This document shows positions 49,521 to 61,009 of a stretch of 64,000 bases of DNA, in pieces (within the stretch, counting starts at the first letter, position 1; each line of letters starts with the position of its first letter). Below the pieces are notes generated by a model, which was given only the letters and a program-made list of their open reading frames with translations, had not been told where the DNA came from and searched no databases. A program made the position numbers and the translations under genes. This stretch comes from Cycas panzhihuaensis (Eukaryota; Cycadophyta), in assembly GCA_023213395.1 (NCBI GenBank), contig CM041465.1:149923741-149987740 (forward strand). The letters run 5' to 3'.

Positions 49521-50684
49521 CCATTTTAGGCTCATTTTCAAGGATTATTTTGCTCACTTTTGGATTTACTCTTAAGGAAACATCATCTTGCTCTGCTCTT
49601 CCCTACTGTTCTGCTGCTACTATTGGACCTGCGTCCATCCTACAACGCCCTGCTCTCCTTTGGTGCGGCTTGGACATTCTCCTAGCCCCTCATACACCTT
49701 GGAGAGGGCCCCTTGGAGTGGCTCCAGTAGATTCTTTGCCCAGGCAGGCCCCGAGTGCTTCAAGTGTAGGAGTTTCCTTCCCAACCTCCGTAGCAAGGTC
49801 CCAAACCTGCTATACTTCAGATCTGGGCTGATTTATCAGCCCCTCTTTACTGCTCTTTGGCTGAGGCAAGTCCCTTGCCTCCCTCACTCAGGTACTTATT
49901 GCTTTACATGTTTTCTTCTTGCGATATTCATGCTCTATGCTGCTTGTTCCTTGCTTGCTTACGTGAGTTTGGTTCTTGTCCCTTTAGTGGGCTGTTCTCC
50001 CACTCTTTTTGTGCTTCTTGCCTGCGTTTTCTGTCCAAGGTAGCGGCGTTGAGGGGTGGCATAGGTTTTGGAGAGGAGCTGGGTGGATTCCGTACCACCT
50101 TCCACGCTCCCTAAGCGGCTCTAAGCCCTCCAAAGCCTCCCTCTGCCTGTCTTGCCCTTGGCTTGTAAACAAGGGTTTGTAGGCCCTCTTTTGGCCGCCC
50201 AAACCCGGCTTGTCACAAGTTCTGATCTTGATTTGGGGCCTTTTGTTCAGGTTTGGGCAACACCCATAAGTCCCAGCCGTTAGTCTTTACCTTACTTTCT
50301 TCCCGGCCACCCGGCTTGCTCCTCATAGCATCCCGGTTCGCCATGGGTTTTCTTAGGCCTCTCTTTGCCCCTTTGCTGCCATTTTCCAGCCCTTGCTCTT
50401 GGCCTTGTCCTCGCTTGATTGTGGCTCTTGAGGGGAGGTTAGGGCATCATTTGCGGGAGGTAGGCCACTCCGAGGCTTACCAATCATTTACTTTTGCCTT
50501 GGTCACTCTCTTTTAGGTACTTTTATTGTTGGATTGGCACTAACACATGCATATTTAGATTCTCATTTATACTATTTAGGCGTATACTGTTAGAATCTTA
50601 TATTGTATGTTAGTGTTCTTCCTCTAGGAAGAGAGAGACTGCCATTGCTTGTAGGTATTCGGGGGTATGGAGGATATCGCCCGT

Positions 50685-50700
50685 TGGTCCCGTTGCCGGT
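50685..50700 (+). promoter_or_regulatory. Primer-binding site of D (tRNA-Asp type)
   Basis: TGGTCCCGTTGCCGGT closely matches TGGCGCCGTTGCCGGG, the tRNA-Asp-complementary site known in plant Ty3/gypsy (Athila/Tat-group) elements; three differences. Confidence 0.7.
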
Positions 50701-51623
50701 AAGCACCTTTGTGTACGTTGTATTTTAAGGTTGTTTTCATTTATTAGTTGGTGCTTCCTTTCTTTCTTTGCATCGCATTTGATTTTTCGGGGAAGGTAAG
50801 GAAGCCCCCCTTGACGTCCGCTGCAACATCTCGCATCCAACGCATTGTGTGGAGTGGTTTGGTGCTCCTCGAGAAGGCTTTCGTCGTGCACGCCCTTAGC
50901 CCAGGTGCACGTCTCGCTCCACTTCGCTACCTCTTTCTTTCTTTTATTTCTCCTTTAGTAATTAGCACATCGAAAGATAAAAGGGAAAATTTGGTCTTGT
51001 GTTTGGTTGCATTTTGTTTATTTTACTGCATACATCTTTACCGTCTATAGGAAAGGTTGTAGGAACCCTCTTCCTTTACCTTTCTCTTTCTCTCCTTAAC
51101 CACACACGTTCCTTGCTTCTCGCATCACTTGCGTACCCAGTTAGGTTGTGTAGGCGTACTCTTGACCTATCCCCTTTGGATCTTCTCTTCCCCCCTTCTG
51201 GCCACCCAAGGGTGGGAGGGTCCCGTCTCTAGGTCAGCCCAGGTTTGCCCTATGCATCTTCACCTCTTGCTCGAAGCGGCGAAGGACCACCTGATAGTAG
51301 CCATATTCCATTGCAGGTCCCGAACTCGCTCCGATTGCAGGGGTGCTACTGTGATAGTTACTCACCTCTTAGGTCCCACCTTCAATCATTTCACCACCCT
51401 CTCTCTCCACACCTACTAGTTAGGTAGTTATCCGTGACGCCTTGCGTCCATGGCGACCATATTGGGGAATGCCCGATGGGGAGCTAGTTTCCGCTCTCTT
51501 CCGTTGGTTTCGCTACCTTTTTGTGGTCCTTCTTGTACCTATTTTGATCCCTACGTTGGGCAGCCCCCAACGCACATGTTTTACCGTTCTCTCTCTTTCC
51601 CTAACATCGTTGGTTGATCTTGC
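50701..51623 (+). other. 5' leader of D
   Basis: About 0.9 kb between primer-binding site and first ORF, pyrimidine-rich. Homologous leaders are present in fragment B (13386-14745) and, partly, C. No conserved protein seen. Confidence 0.6.
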
Positions 51624-52055
51624 ATGCGACACTTTTCTCGTCGTTTGCGCAGTCTACCTCCTTTGTTAGAAGACCCTGAGCATCACCCTCTTCCTTTGTC
51701 AGATTCCGATCCGACTATGGAGGGATACTCTTCCGATTGGACCTACCACACTTCAACCTTGGAAACCCATGCTTTTCCTTCTTCTATTCCCAGGTCCACC
51801 CAAGAGGGTGAAGACCCCCTTTTTTACCCAAGTGACCAACAACTCTCACTTGATGTCCATCCTTCTGCCCATGCCGTAGAAGTTTCTGCTCCTCTTGAGA
51901 CTTGCCACGTAGTTGGTGCCTCTTATGAGGAGCATTCCAAGGAACCTACGTTGTTCGAGGTTCCAATTACCTCTTACGAGTATGTAGGGACTCCTCCTGT
52001 TGACGTAGTTGAAGCTCTCAATGAGTGTCATGCCGCTGCGCTTACCGCGTCCTAG
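51624..52055 (+). pseudogene. ORF1-like N-terminal segment of D
   Basis: 143 codons from ATG at 51624 to TAG at 52053-52055. Features: a short basic start, then an acidic, Ser/Pro-rich body with STQEGEDPLFYPSD, and the end VGTPPVDVVEALNECHAAA. The counterpart in A ends with a TAA within a few codons of the same place (303). Two copies stopping alike suggest a real end of a small ORF before gag, as in Ogre-type Tat elements, although gag N-terminus with decay is possible. No domain recognised. Confidence 0.55.
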
Positions 52056-53626
52056 ATGGCTTGAGGGTGCCCTTCATGGAGAAGCCTCTTCCTCTTCTGC
52101 TCCTCCCCCGCATGCCTCATCCTCATCTACTCTTCCTTTGACAACAAACCCCTTTGTGCCTACACGTGTGTCCCACTCATTCCCGGTTCCCGCGGTGGGG
52201 GCATGTGTCTCGCCTTCCGTTTCTCATATGGGTCCTAGTGTTTCAGGATCTCCTCATGGTGTCTTTCCCTCAATTGAGGGTTAGCATACCCGCTCCTAAT
52301 CAAACCAATATGCCATCCCCTAATGTGGCACCTGCTGCTCCTAGTAGGCCTATTGGTCCTACTAGCGTTCCAACCACTAGTCATGTGGGATCCGCTCCCA
52401 CATATCCTCAAACCTAACACGTTGGTGCTTCCTTCTATGTTCCCCCAAGGTATACTTCTCAACCTTGGGGGTAGGGTAGAGGAAGCCATCTTCCGGTTTA
52501 TGGGGTGGATCCGCTACACCCATATGGGGTCGCTCCACCTATGGGTGGCCCATATGGGCAAAACTCGGTTCCACATCCTTCTTGCCCATCATCCAACGCA
52601 ATTCCATCCATTGCGCCTTCGCAAGGGAACCCGACTCCCTTCCAAGGCGCCTATCCCCACGCCTCTTTTTAGCAAGGGGCATTGCCTCAAGGAGGGATGG
52701 GTGTTCCACCCCCATCCGCTCCTTGTGCATTACCTACTTTGACATTCGTTGATCCTACAGTTCAGGCAAGGGCACGCCCCTTCATGGACTTTAGGTCAAC
52801 CCCTCTTTCCATTGAGGCGTTGCGAACCAACTTGCCGCCTCATCCCCCTGAAGTTCCTAGATTCGATGGAACTTCGTCGCAAGACCCGGTGGAGCATGTG
52901 CATAGTTTTTCTATGGCATGCATCGATTACTGGGCTTACGACCACATTCTAATGAAATTATTCCCGCGATCCTTGCAGGGCGACGCCCTCAAGTGGTTCT
53001 ACCGTCTCCCTGCCCATTCCACCCATTCATTCTAGCAATTGGTGGATGAGTTCATCAACTATTTTGATGTAGCCCATCCATTCGAGAGCGGAATGAAATC
53101 CCTTCTTTCGCTCAAACAAGGTCACGACGAGATGAATCGTGACTTTGTGCGGCGATTCCATGACTTGCTTCACTCCACTAAGGCAACATTGCCTGAGGAG
53201 TTGAAGCGAGACCTTTTCGTCAATGCACTTCATCCCGAAGTTTATGTGGAAGTCCTCAAGATGGGGGTAACCACATGTGACTCTGTGATCACCAAGTGTT
53301 TGGCGTTGGAGGCTATTGAGTTCCAAGCTGGTCTCAAGAAACCTCTTAAGCCCTCACAATGCTGTGAGGCACCACCCCCTACCAAGGATACCAAACCTTC
53401 TCAACTGACTTGGTCTTCCTCTCATCCTACCGAGAGGACTTTAGACCCTCTCACATTAGCTATACGCTCGTTCGAGCATACGATGAAGGAGCTCAAGCTT
53501 CAAGCTCCTTCATCCCCTACGTCCAACAAACAAGTCCAACAAACTACCCAAGCTCCTCTTCCCAGGAATAGAAACGCCCAGTCCTCTCAAGCGACAAGGT
53601 CTGACCCTCCTCTTGAGAAGAAGTGA
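52056..53626 (+). pseudogene. gag (capsid) of D, broken
   Basis: A proline/serine-rich linker (52056-52700) shifts frame more than once. The capsid core begins in the frame starting at 52682: RFDGTSSQDPVEHVHSFSMA, ALKWFYRLPAH, then TAG at 53034-53036 (A has CAA, Gln), then QLVDEFINYFDV, LLSLKQGHDEMNRDFV, RRFHDLLHST and a long charged tail to TGA at 53624-53626. The order and motifs are those of the retrotransposon gag family. An 8-bp tandem duplication (53617-53632) shifts the frame at the gag-zinc junction. Confidence 0.85.
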
Positions 53627-54748
53627 AGAAGTGGTGCTCCATTCATGGGGATTGCTTCCACGACGATTCCCGTTGTAGGGCCCAGCAGCCTAAGGATGCC
53701 CCTCGACGTAATTCTTCCCCCAAACGGGCCTCAAGGCCTAATTTGGATTAGCCAGTTCACAAGGATCCATTCCCTAAACATAGGGAGTGCGATCGCAACA
53801 CCCAAACTAAGAACAACCGTAACCGGGGAAGATCGCCTAGTCCCCGTCCTTCCCGCGACAAAGGGAAGGGCGCTCAGAACTCGTCTTCCTCTTCTCGTTC
53901 TCCCAGCCGTCGCACCCCGTCACCTTCACGACCCCGGAACAGGGGGAAGAAGGTGATCCAATTGCTTGAAGCAACTCCCACTTTTGCCCTTACGCGATCT
54001 CAGCAAGCGTTAAGCGGCGGGAGCTTCTTGTCCTTCCGCTCCTTCCGACCCTCTTCCGGAGACCCTTCCTCCGGAAGTCCCTCTCTTTCCTAAGGCTATT
54101 CCTGTATGCCCGGGTCGTTATGATTTCCGAAGGGCACTTACCCAACCTACCGGGAAGGGTAAGCCCTTCTCTATCGTGGACGAGCTTCATACGGTCACTG
54201 CAGGAATGTCCTTGATGGACGTTCTGAGGAGTTACCCTGAGCAGTGGGCCCTCCTCCTGGAATCTTTAGGGTCAAGTGATGCGCCTGTCCACGCTTTGGG
54301 TGTCGCCCAAGGTAGTGGACCCATTATCTCATTTGATCCTAAGGATCTTCCTCCCGCTGGTGAAAGGGAACGTCAGTGGAATTTCCCGTTCACCATCACT
54401 ATCGATACGCCCGATTGTACCCTTCGAAGGACTGTTGTTGACAACGGTTCTTCTGTCAATGCCATGCCCTTATGTGTCATGCAAGAGCTTGGTATTTTCG
54501 CCTTGGAACCCGTTCCCTAGCGATGCCAAGGTTATGACGGTAGCGAGAAGACCCCTTTGGGATCTGTCACGATTCCGCTTACCCTTGAGGGCAAGACCGT
54601 CCTTGCCGACGTTGTAGTCCTCGACGTTGACGTGGATTACAACCTCCTCCCAGGTCGTCCATGGCTCGATCAAATGGGAGCCGTGTGCTCGACTCTTTGG
54701 GGACAACTTAAATTCGTCCATGACGGACGAATGAGAGTGATTCCATGA
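53627..54748 (+). pseudogene. Zinc motif and aspartic protease of D
   Basis: Just after the duplication, another frame reads WCSIHGDCFHDDSRC, a C/H zinc-binding motif, followed by a basic Arg/Ser-rich stretch (RGRSPSPRPSRDKGKG). The protease region starts near 54110. Frame 54176-54520: FSIVDELHT upstream, PIISFDPKDLPPAGERE, and the active-site block VVDNGSSVNAMP, the only copy in the window with intact D-x-G-S-S. After a TAG, the frame continues at 54557 (PLGSVTIPLTLEGK, VVVLDVDVDYN, PWLDQMGAV) to TGA at 54746-54748, a stop found at the same codon in A and C. Confidence 0.85.
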
Positions 54749-55627
54749 CGCGCGTTACCAAACAAACCTGTTACGCGATTCGGCAAACCAAGGTTCATCT
54801 ACTCATGCCTCGGCTTGCTCTATTGGTATACCTAACCCATCCGAAGAAGATCCTGTATCTTCTCCTCCTAGCCTCACGTGATTTGCCCCTATTAGCGTTG
54901 GGAGTTACGGGTACCTTGCTTCGTTTAGTGATGATGAGTCACTCGACGAAGATGAGGATTGTCTTCAACCTGTCTCTTTCCTCCGCGCCAATAGGTCGCA
55001 CCTACTTTGTTCTAGATCCCCATCCAGAGCCGCTCTCGTGGGTGAGGCTAGCCCCTCATGCATATCACATGTCATCGCTCGTGTTGACCCTCTGATCGCC
55101 AGTTCTTCTTTTTCATTACCCCCCGTAGGTAATGGTTTTGAGGAATTGCCTTTCACTCCTTCCGAGGAGCATCTTCCTGGTCTTCCTTTGGATTTCCACG
55201 AGGAAGTTGAGTAACCCGATGACTATCACGGTCCCGTTTCTTTTACTCCCTCCAGTGCTTCTTCTACTCGAAGTAAGGTCATCCATGGGGTGGATTATTT
55301 CGAGGATGATGAAGCCTTGCTTGAGCATCTAGCAGGCCTTGTGCCTAACTTCCCTTTTGGTCACCACCGGCTTGGTCATCAGAAGATTCTCGCGATCGGA
55401 TCCACGCTTGCCGATCCGATCCCGTCTCCTATTCCTCCTACTCCCATTGATCTTGCCCCTCTCCACTTCGAGGAGGGCAATGCCATGTGCATGGGGGCAA
55501 CTCAAGACATAGTCTTGGCCCCAGGCAAGGTCATTAAGGTTGGGTTAGAATGTTCCCCTGATGAGATAAGGGAGTACTCCTTACATTCTAGGAGTTCCGA
55601 GACATTTTTGCGTGGGATTATGCTGAC
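54749..55627 (+). pseudogene. Protease-RT linker of D
   Basis: An acidic linker homologous to A (3052-3960). Recognisable blocks: SVGSYGYLASFSDDES (about 54895) and, in the frame from 55290, MDYFEDDEALLEHLAG and HFEEGNAMCMGATQ. The frame changes near 54790 and near 55585, where A keeps reading through EFRDIF. No catalytic domain. Confidence 0.65.
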
Positions 55628-56390
55628 ATGAAGGGAATCGACCCCTCGATTGTCACTCATAACCTCACCACCCTTCCTGGCGCCCATCATGTGCGCCAGA
55701 AGCACCGTCCCCTTCACCCGAAGCTCTCTGCCGCCGTCAAGATAGAGGTCGAGAAGCTTCTGGACGCTGGGCTTATTACTTCTATTGACTATCCTAAATG
55801 GGTCTCCAACGTTATTCCCGTTCCTAAAAAGAACGGGGCAATCCGTATATGCATCGACTTTCGTGACATCAACAATGCTTATCCTAAGGACAATTTTTCG
55901 TTACCCTTCCTCGATCAAATCATCAATCGCACCGCTAGATTCGAAGTGATGTCCATAATGGACGGCTTCTCTGGCTATAACCAAATCCAGATTTCTCCCG
56001 AAGACCTCCGTAAGATGGCCTTCACTACTCCCTAGGGTACCTTCGCCTATAAGGTGATGCCCTTTGGCCTTAAGAATGCAGGTGCTACTTACCAAAGAGC
56101 CATGCATTTTATCTTCCATGACCTCATCAATGACACGTTGGAGGTCTTCATGGATGATATGATGGGTCTCTCCCGCGTGAGAGCCCATCACCCTTCCGAC
56201 TTGCATGCCATCTTCTCACGATGCCGCGAGTATCATGTCAGTCTTAATCTGCTTAAATGTGTGTTTGCCGTTACTTTGGGTAAACTCCTCGGATTCCTTA
56301 TATCCAAACGAGGAATTTAGATTGACCCTGACAAAGTCAGAGTGATCCTCGACATGCCGCCACCTAGAACCCAATGACAGATCAAGTCAT
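55628..56390 (+). pseudogene. Reverse transcriptase of D
   Basis: Blocks in order: VRQKHRPLHPKLSAAVK, LLDAGLITSIDYPKWVSN, IRICIDFRDINNAYPKDNF, MSIMDGFSGYNQIQISPEDL, then TAG at 56033-56035 in place of Trp, then GTFAYKVMPFGLKNAGATYQ. The catalytic box VFMDDMMGLS at about 56148 is intact. Two more stops follow (GI-stop-IDPDKV at 56318-56320; a TGA before QIKSFLGR at 56375). All three fit single C-to-T or G-to-A changes. Copies genomic RNA into cDNA in active relatives. Confidence 0.9.
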
Positions 56391-57061
56391 TTCTAGGCAG
56401 GCTTGGTTTCCTTAGGCACTTCTTAGCCGATTTCGCTGTGAGTGCTAAACCCCTCACGAACCTATTGAAGAAGGGAGCTCCTTTTGCCTGGTCTGACAAG
56501 ACCCAAAAGGCCTTCGAAGGACTCAAGGAAGCCCTGGCTTCCGCTCCTACGTTGGTGCCTCCCCAATTTGATAGGCCCTTCATCCTGTATACCTTAGTGA
56601 CTGACGAATCCTTAGGCGCTATGCTCGCTCAGGAGGATGACTCAGGAACTGAGAGAGCTATATATTTCATCAGTCACACTCTCGTGGCTGCTGAGCTTAA
56701 CTATTCCCCTGCCGAGAAGGAGTGCCTCTCCTTGGTCCATGCAACCAAGAAGTTCAGACACTACTTACTCCACAACACCACCAAGGTGATCGTTCAATCT
56801 GATCCCTTGCGATACTTACTAACTCGCTCGGTTGTGGTGGGGTGGTCGTTGGTAGTCCTACTCCAAGAATTTGACCTCCACATCGTCAATCAGAAATCAA
56901 AGAAGGGAATGATAGTGGCCGAGCAACTTGCGGACGCCCCTATCCCTAACTCCTTTGATACCCCCGTTGATGACTCTCTCCCCGATGAGTCTATCTTGAC
57001 GATTCAGGGAGCCTCTCCCCATCCACTCATCGACGATGAGTGGTATGGCGACATAGTGTAG
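56391..57061 (+). pseudogene. First (gypsy-type) RNase H of D
   Basis: Follows RT: FLGRLGFLRHFLADFAV, then the open frame from 56438 with LLKKGAPFAWSDKTQKAF, LYTLVTDESLGAMLAQED (Asp), RAIYFISHTLVAAELNYS, AEKECLSLVHATKKFRHYLL (Glu region) and VIVQSDPLRYLL (Asp). It continues to TAG at 57059-57061 with an acidic spacer before integrase. Length and motifs are typical of the RT-linked RNase H of Ty3/gypsy elements. Confidence 0.85.
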
Positions 57062-57157
57062 TATCTTACACAGTAGCATTACCGCCCCGATGCTAGTAGT
57101 AAAGTTAGATCTCATATCCAGACTTCTACTAGGTAATACCTCCTCGTAGACAAGGTA

Positions 57158-58284
57158 TTGTACAAGAGGTCCTTTGATGAGATTCTCCTCTGCTATGTCA
57201 CTACTGACGAAGCTGACCAGGTGCTTCATGAATGCCACCACGGCATTTGTGGAGGTCACTTTGGGGGCCAGTCTATGGCTCAGAGGATCCTCTGCATGGG
57301 CTATTTTTGGCCGTCCCTCTTTAGGGACGTTCACGCCTTTGCTCTGAAATGTCGGCGATGTCAGGAACATGCCAACATTTCCCATGTGCCTTCCGAGGCC
57401 TTGCATCCCATCATTTCGCCATGGCCTTTCGCTCAGTGGGGACTAGACCTCATCGGGGCTATCTCCCCACCTTCGTCGTCACAGCACAAGTTCATCTTGA
57501 CTGCCACGGAGTATTTCACCAAATGGGCAGAGGCCATTCCTTTGATCACCACTCCTGGAAAAACGATTGCCACATTTATTAATCAGCATATCATTTGTCG
57601 TTTTGGAATTCTGGACATCCTAATCACTGACAACGGAACTCCTTTTTGTAACAAGGAGGTGGATGAGCTTTGCGAGAAGTTCAAAATTTCTCACAAGACT
57701 TCCTCCCCTTACTACCCTCAGGCAAATGGCCAACTGGAGTCTTTCAATAAAACTCTCGTTAGCATCCTCAAGAAAACCGTCGCTCAATCCCAAAAGGATT
57801 GTCACCTTCAATTGCCCTCCGCCTTGTGGGCTTATCGCACCTCTATCCGTTCTGCCACGGGAATGACCCCGTTCTCCCACGGTCTCTGATGCGGCTGGTA
57901 CTCCCGCTGGAGGTTGAGATTCCTTCCTTGCGAGTCTCTCTTTGAGGTTTCATCGATGAAGAGTCAATCCGTTAGGCTCGCCTGCTGGACCTTGAAGCTT
58001 TGGATGAGAGACGCTTAGCCGCCTATCAGGCTAACCTAGCATCCAAAGCCTGCTCACAAAGGGCCTACGATAAACGCCTTCATCCCCGCCCTTTGTTTCC
58101 TGGGGACTATGTCCTCAAGCTCGAATATCTCCATGACCGTTTGACCAAGTTCAAACCCCGATGGGTTGGTCCTTTCATCATTATCGAATCCCTCAATAAT
58201 GGTGCCTACAGGATAGCCACCCTAGAAGGGCTCGAATTTGAGAAAGCTGTTAATGGAATGTTCCTTAAGAAGTTTTATGCGTGA
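57158..58284 (+). pseudogene. Integrase of D
   Basis: The zinc domain HECHHGICGGHFGG and CRRCQEHAN has the H-H-C-C pattern. The core has QWGLDLIGAI (Asp), ILITDNGTPFCNKEVDEL (Asp) and QANGQLESFNKTL (Glu), so the catalytic triad is intact. ALWAYRTSIRSATGMTPF follows before a frameshift and TGA at 57887-57889, and another stop near 57943. The C-terminal part, frame 58000-58284, has RAYDKRLHPRPLFPGDYV, RWVGPF and MFLKKFYA. No chromodomain, as expected for Tat. Confidence 0.9.
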
Positions 58285-59088
58285 TCTCTCGGCAATCTCT
58301 TGTACACTCGAAATGAGCCTAAACTACCATCTCAGGTTGTCCCCATTCTTCCCAACCACGGGTAGAAGGGCAATGCAAGATGGATCCTGCTTCGTCTTTC
58401 CAGTTCCTTCCACGGAACCCATATTCCCGTATCTTCTCGGGAACCCTCGTCGTCTTGCTTGGGCATTCCCCAATCAGGAGGACACTTGGGGGCATCGTCA
58501 CCCCTCTTTCCTGTCTGTCGTTTCCTTCGCATATTCCGCTATGCTCTTCTATAGACGTGTATGCCACCCTGCTCCCTAACCTCACACTTCTATGTCATCC
58601 CACTCATAGCATGTGTATGTGCCCCTGTTAGGCGTGTGGTCATACATGGAAGGAAACGTATATCCATACAACAAAATATCTACAACATAAAATATTCATA
58701 ACATAAAACATCCACCATATAACATCTACAATGCACAAAATAATCATACATGTCATCCGCGATACATCATGCACAGCATCTCGTATCCAAATGGGGATTC
58801 AATCACCCCATGCATACATATATATACACATCCGAAAATCATGTCACATCATACATCATGGGAAGCTGGTGTCCTTGCAGGGGGGGTACAATCATATGGT
58901 CCTATATGTGACCCCCTGGAGGCCCATGCTTTCCCCTGTCAAAACTATATGTACATATCCTATTGCTATTGCCCCGCTCCTAGGGTGCCATCTCCCAGTC
59001 TCTGTGATCCCTCTCCTGGGGACCACATGCCTCCGAGGCTCCTCCTGGGCCTTTGCGAGCTACCTGCCTCGCTCTCCTCATCCCTAGG
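58285..59088 (+). other. Spacer between integrase and antisense ORF (element D)
   Basis: Non-coding by my reading. It contains an A-rich stretch of about 16-bp degenerate units (ATCTACAACATAAAAT type, 58668-58740) and a region homologous to A near 7330-7400. The open frames at 58238-58631 have no counterpart in A. Confidence 0.6.
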
Positions 59089-60870
59089 TCATCTCGGGGT
59101 CGTCGTCGTCGTGTGGGTACGTGTCCTGCTCCGGCTCGACCTCGATACCATCTGGGCTACCAGCTGATCGTATCTGGCCTGGATACGATCCTGCTCTCCC
59201 CGAAGTGCCTCCTCTGTCACCCCGAGACACTCAGTGATCACTACTAGCTGGGTCCTGCTCTCTCCATCTCCACCTGCACCGCCATGTGCCTCTAGAGCAT
59301 GTACCCGTCCTCGCAGCTCATACCTCTTGCATCTTGTATCATCTATCTCCTGTTGCAGTCGTCCCTGGGATGTCACGTGCTCTTGGGACTCTGTAGCCCA
59401 TATGTCCCTCGCCCTCACCAACGGGGTGAACACCTCTCTGTGGGCTCTTACCGCTCTAGGCTCATCACCTGCCTGGATGGGCGGTTGCCCCTTTGCATAC
59501 ACCTGAGGGAATATCTCCCTCACCACAGCCTCTATCAGTCTCCTGATCTCTACTGTACCTACCAATAGAACATACCATGTGTTAGTCTATATCTCACTAT
59601 ACCATGATCAAATCAAACCAAATATCTATCTAGATGCCAAACGACTCTGGAAAAGGTTAGGTCTCACCTGCTGTGGCCGCTTGCTCCGGGTCATGCAAGA
59701 TCCTCCTCCCGGCTCTCCGCCAGCCGTAGGTGCCTCATCCTCTGGCACCTCCTCTGCCTGCGTCTCTCTCCTCGCGGGGGTGGGCCTAGCTCTCGTCCCT
59801 GCGGATCCCATCATGATCCGTAGCCTGCGGGCCCTAGTCACGGGTCCCCTGATCTCGCCCTGTGCCCCAGACGGTCCTGTCTCTCCTCCGGCAGCCCCAG
59901 ATGGACCCTCTACCTCTCCTGCTGTCCCTGAGGGACCTGCCTCCCCTGCAGGTCATGACAGGCCGACCCCACTATCTCCACTGTCTCCGTCACCCCCGTC
60001 ATCACTGTTATCATCACCCGCGGGCACTCCTGATCCGCTTGCCTCATCGTCACTATCCCACCTCACCGTCCTGTAGGGCTCAGCTATGTAGTCTGGGAGG
60101 GTGAGGAGGTCTAGTGACGTAGCCTCTACTGATCTCTGGACATGGGCCCTGTCCTCTGTCCCCCTCAGCCGAGTCTGCCACCTGTGGACCATCGGGGCCT
60201 GCTCTGTAATGGGGTGTGGTCCCCCCGCTGGTGCCACTGCCGCGAAATGATCAAAGTACCAACATCAGAATAGCATGTGCTATATGATCCACCTCCGCTC
60301 ATCCTGATAGTATCCAGCTGGGAAACGAGGTTCGCCATCGTGGTCGCCTAATCCATCCTCTCGCTGGCTTCGCAGCGGCGAACTACATCCATCCACTCAC
60401 CTGGTACCTCTTGATAGTTTTATTTCTGGGAAATACAGAATAAAATGCATAATATGACCAGCTTCCTCACTCGAGGAATCCCACGACATCGAATATGCGG
60501 AGGGTGCTCCCCTACGACCCCATGTGTCAGCTCCTATGAAGAATGTGCCTCCCTTTGAGCCGCCTCGGTCTGGCAAGGTCCCGAGTCTCACCGGCCTCCC
60601 TGTCACTAGAACTCCCAATATCCGCCGAATATCCCTCGGCGTGACCATCACATCACCTACCTGCGGTAGGTGGAACACATGTCTCCTCATGTCCCAATGG
60701 GACACGATATCAACCAAAAGTCGCTGATTCGAGGTGTACTGAGGTGTCTTGAGGGCCTTGTATAGGCCACACCTCTGTAAGACCTCCCTATCCCCCTGTG
60801 TGGCCATCTCCATGTAACTCAGCATCGCCATACCCACATTCTCGCGGTTATCTACTGCGAGGACAGCCTG
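59089..60870 (-). pseudogene. Antisense PMD-like ORF of D
   Basis: Opposite to gag-pol. Right to left: 60870-60397 encodes AVLAVDNRENVGMAML, CGLYKALKTPQYTSNQRLLV, HVFHLPQVGDVMVTPRDIRR and ILGVLVTGRPV, the pattern of a plant mobile domain (FHxP-GxxxxTxxDI...LG(V/L)xVxGxPV). PGEWMDVVRRCEASER follows in a shifted frame. Then 60237-59953 has GPHPITEQAPMVHRWQTR, EATSLDLLTLPDY and an acidic Asp/Ser/Gly tail; next a Pro/Arg-rich part (59841-59670); and a charged, possibly coiled-coil part (59565-59089) with HVTSQGRLQQEIDDTRCK. Splice-like sites: an AG end at 60871 and GTGAGACC/AG near 59670/59567. The protein is conserved in A. Function unknown; the PMD call is by pattern only. Confidence 0.7.
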
Positions 60871-61009
60871 CTCACACCAAAAACAACTCGAGTTAGTCTC
60901 ATGTTAGCCAATATCACCCCTCCCTCTCTCAAATCTCTCTCTGCCTGAGATTTGGGGCTCTTTTGGCCCTCGTGTTTGATTTTCTGCCTTTTTGCCTTCG
61001 TAACGCGCC

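Larger units (their letters stand above)
48862..50684 (+). repeat. 5' LTR of Tat element D
   Basis: About 1.8 kb. Left end TGTTTCCCGG at 48862: homology to the 3' LTR (62861) begins there and upstream sequences differ. The right end is set by the primer-binding site at 50685; the exact terminal bases are uncertain. Open frames inside it (for example 49588-50043 and 50253-50516) are not genes. Confidence 0.85.

Noticed and set aside
49550-50516. Several overlapping open frames up to 151 codons
   Set aside because: They lie inside the 5' LTR of D, overlap in different frames and have no recognisable domain.
59579-60104. Plus-strand open frames rich in Pro, Ser and Leu
   Set aside because: Shadows of the antisense ORF; composition follows from the acidic/Gly-rich tail on the other strand.
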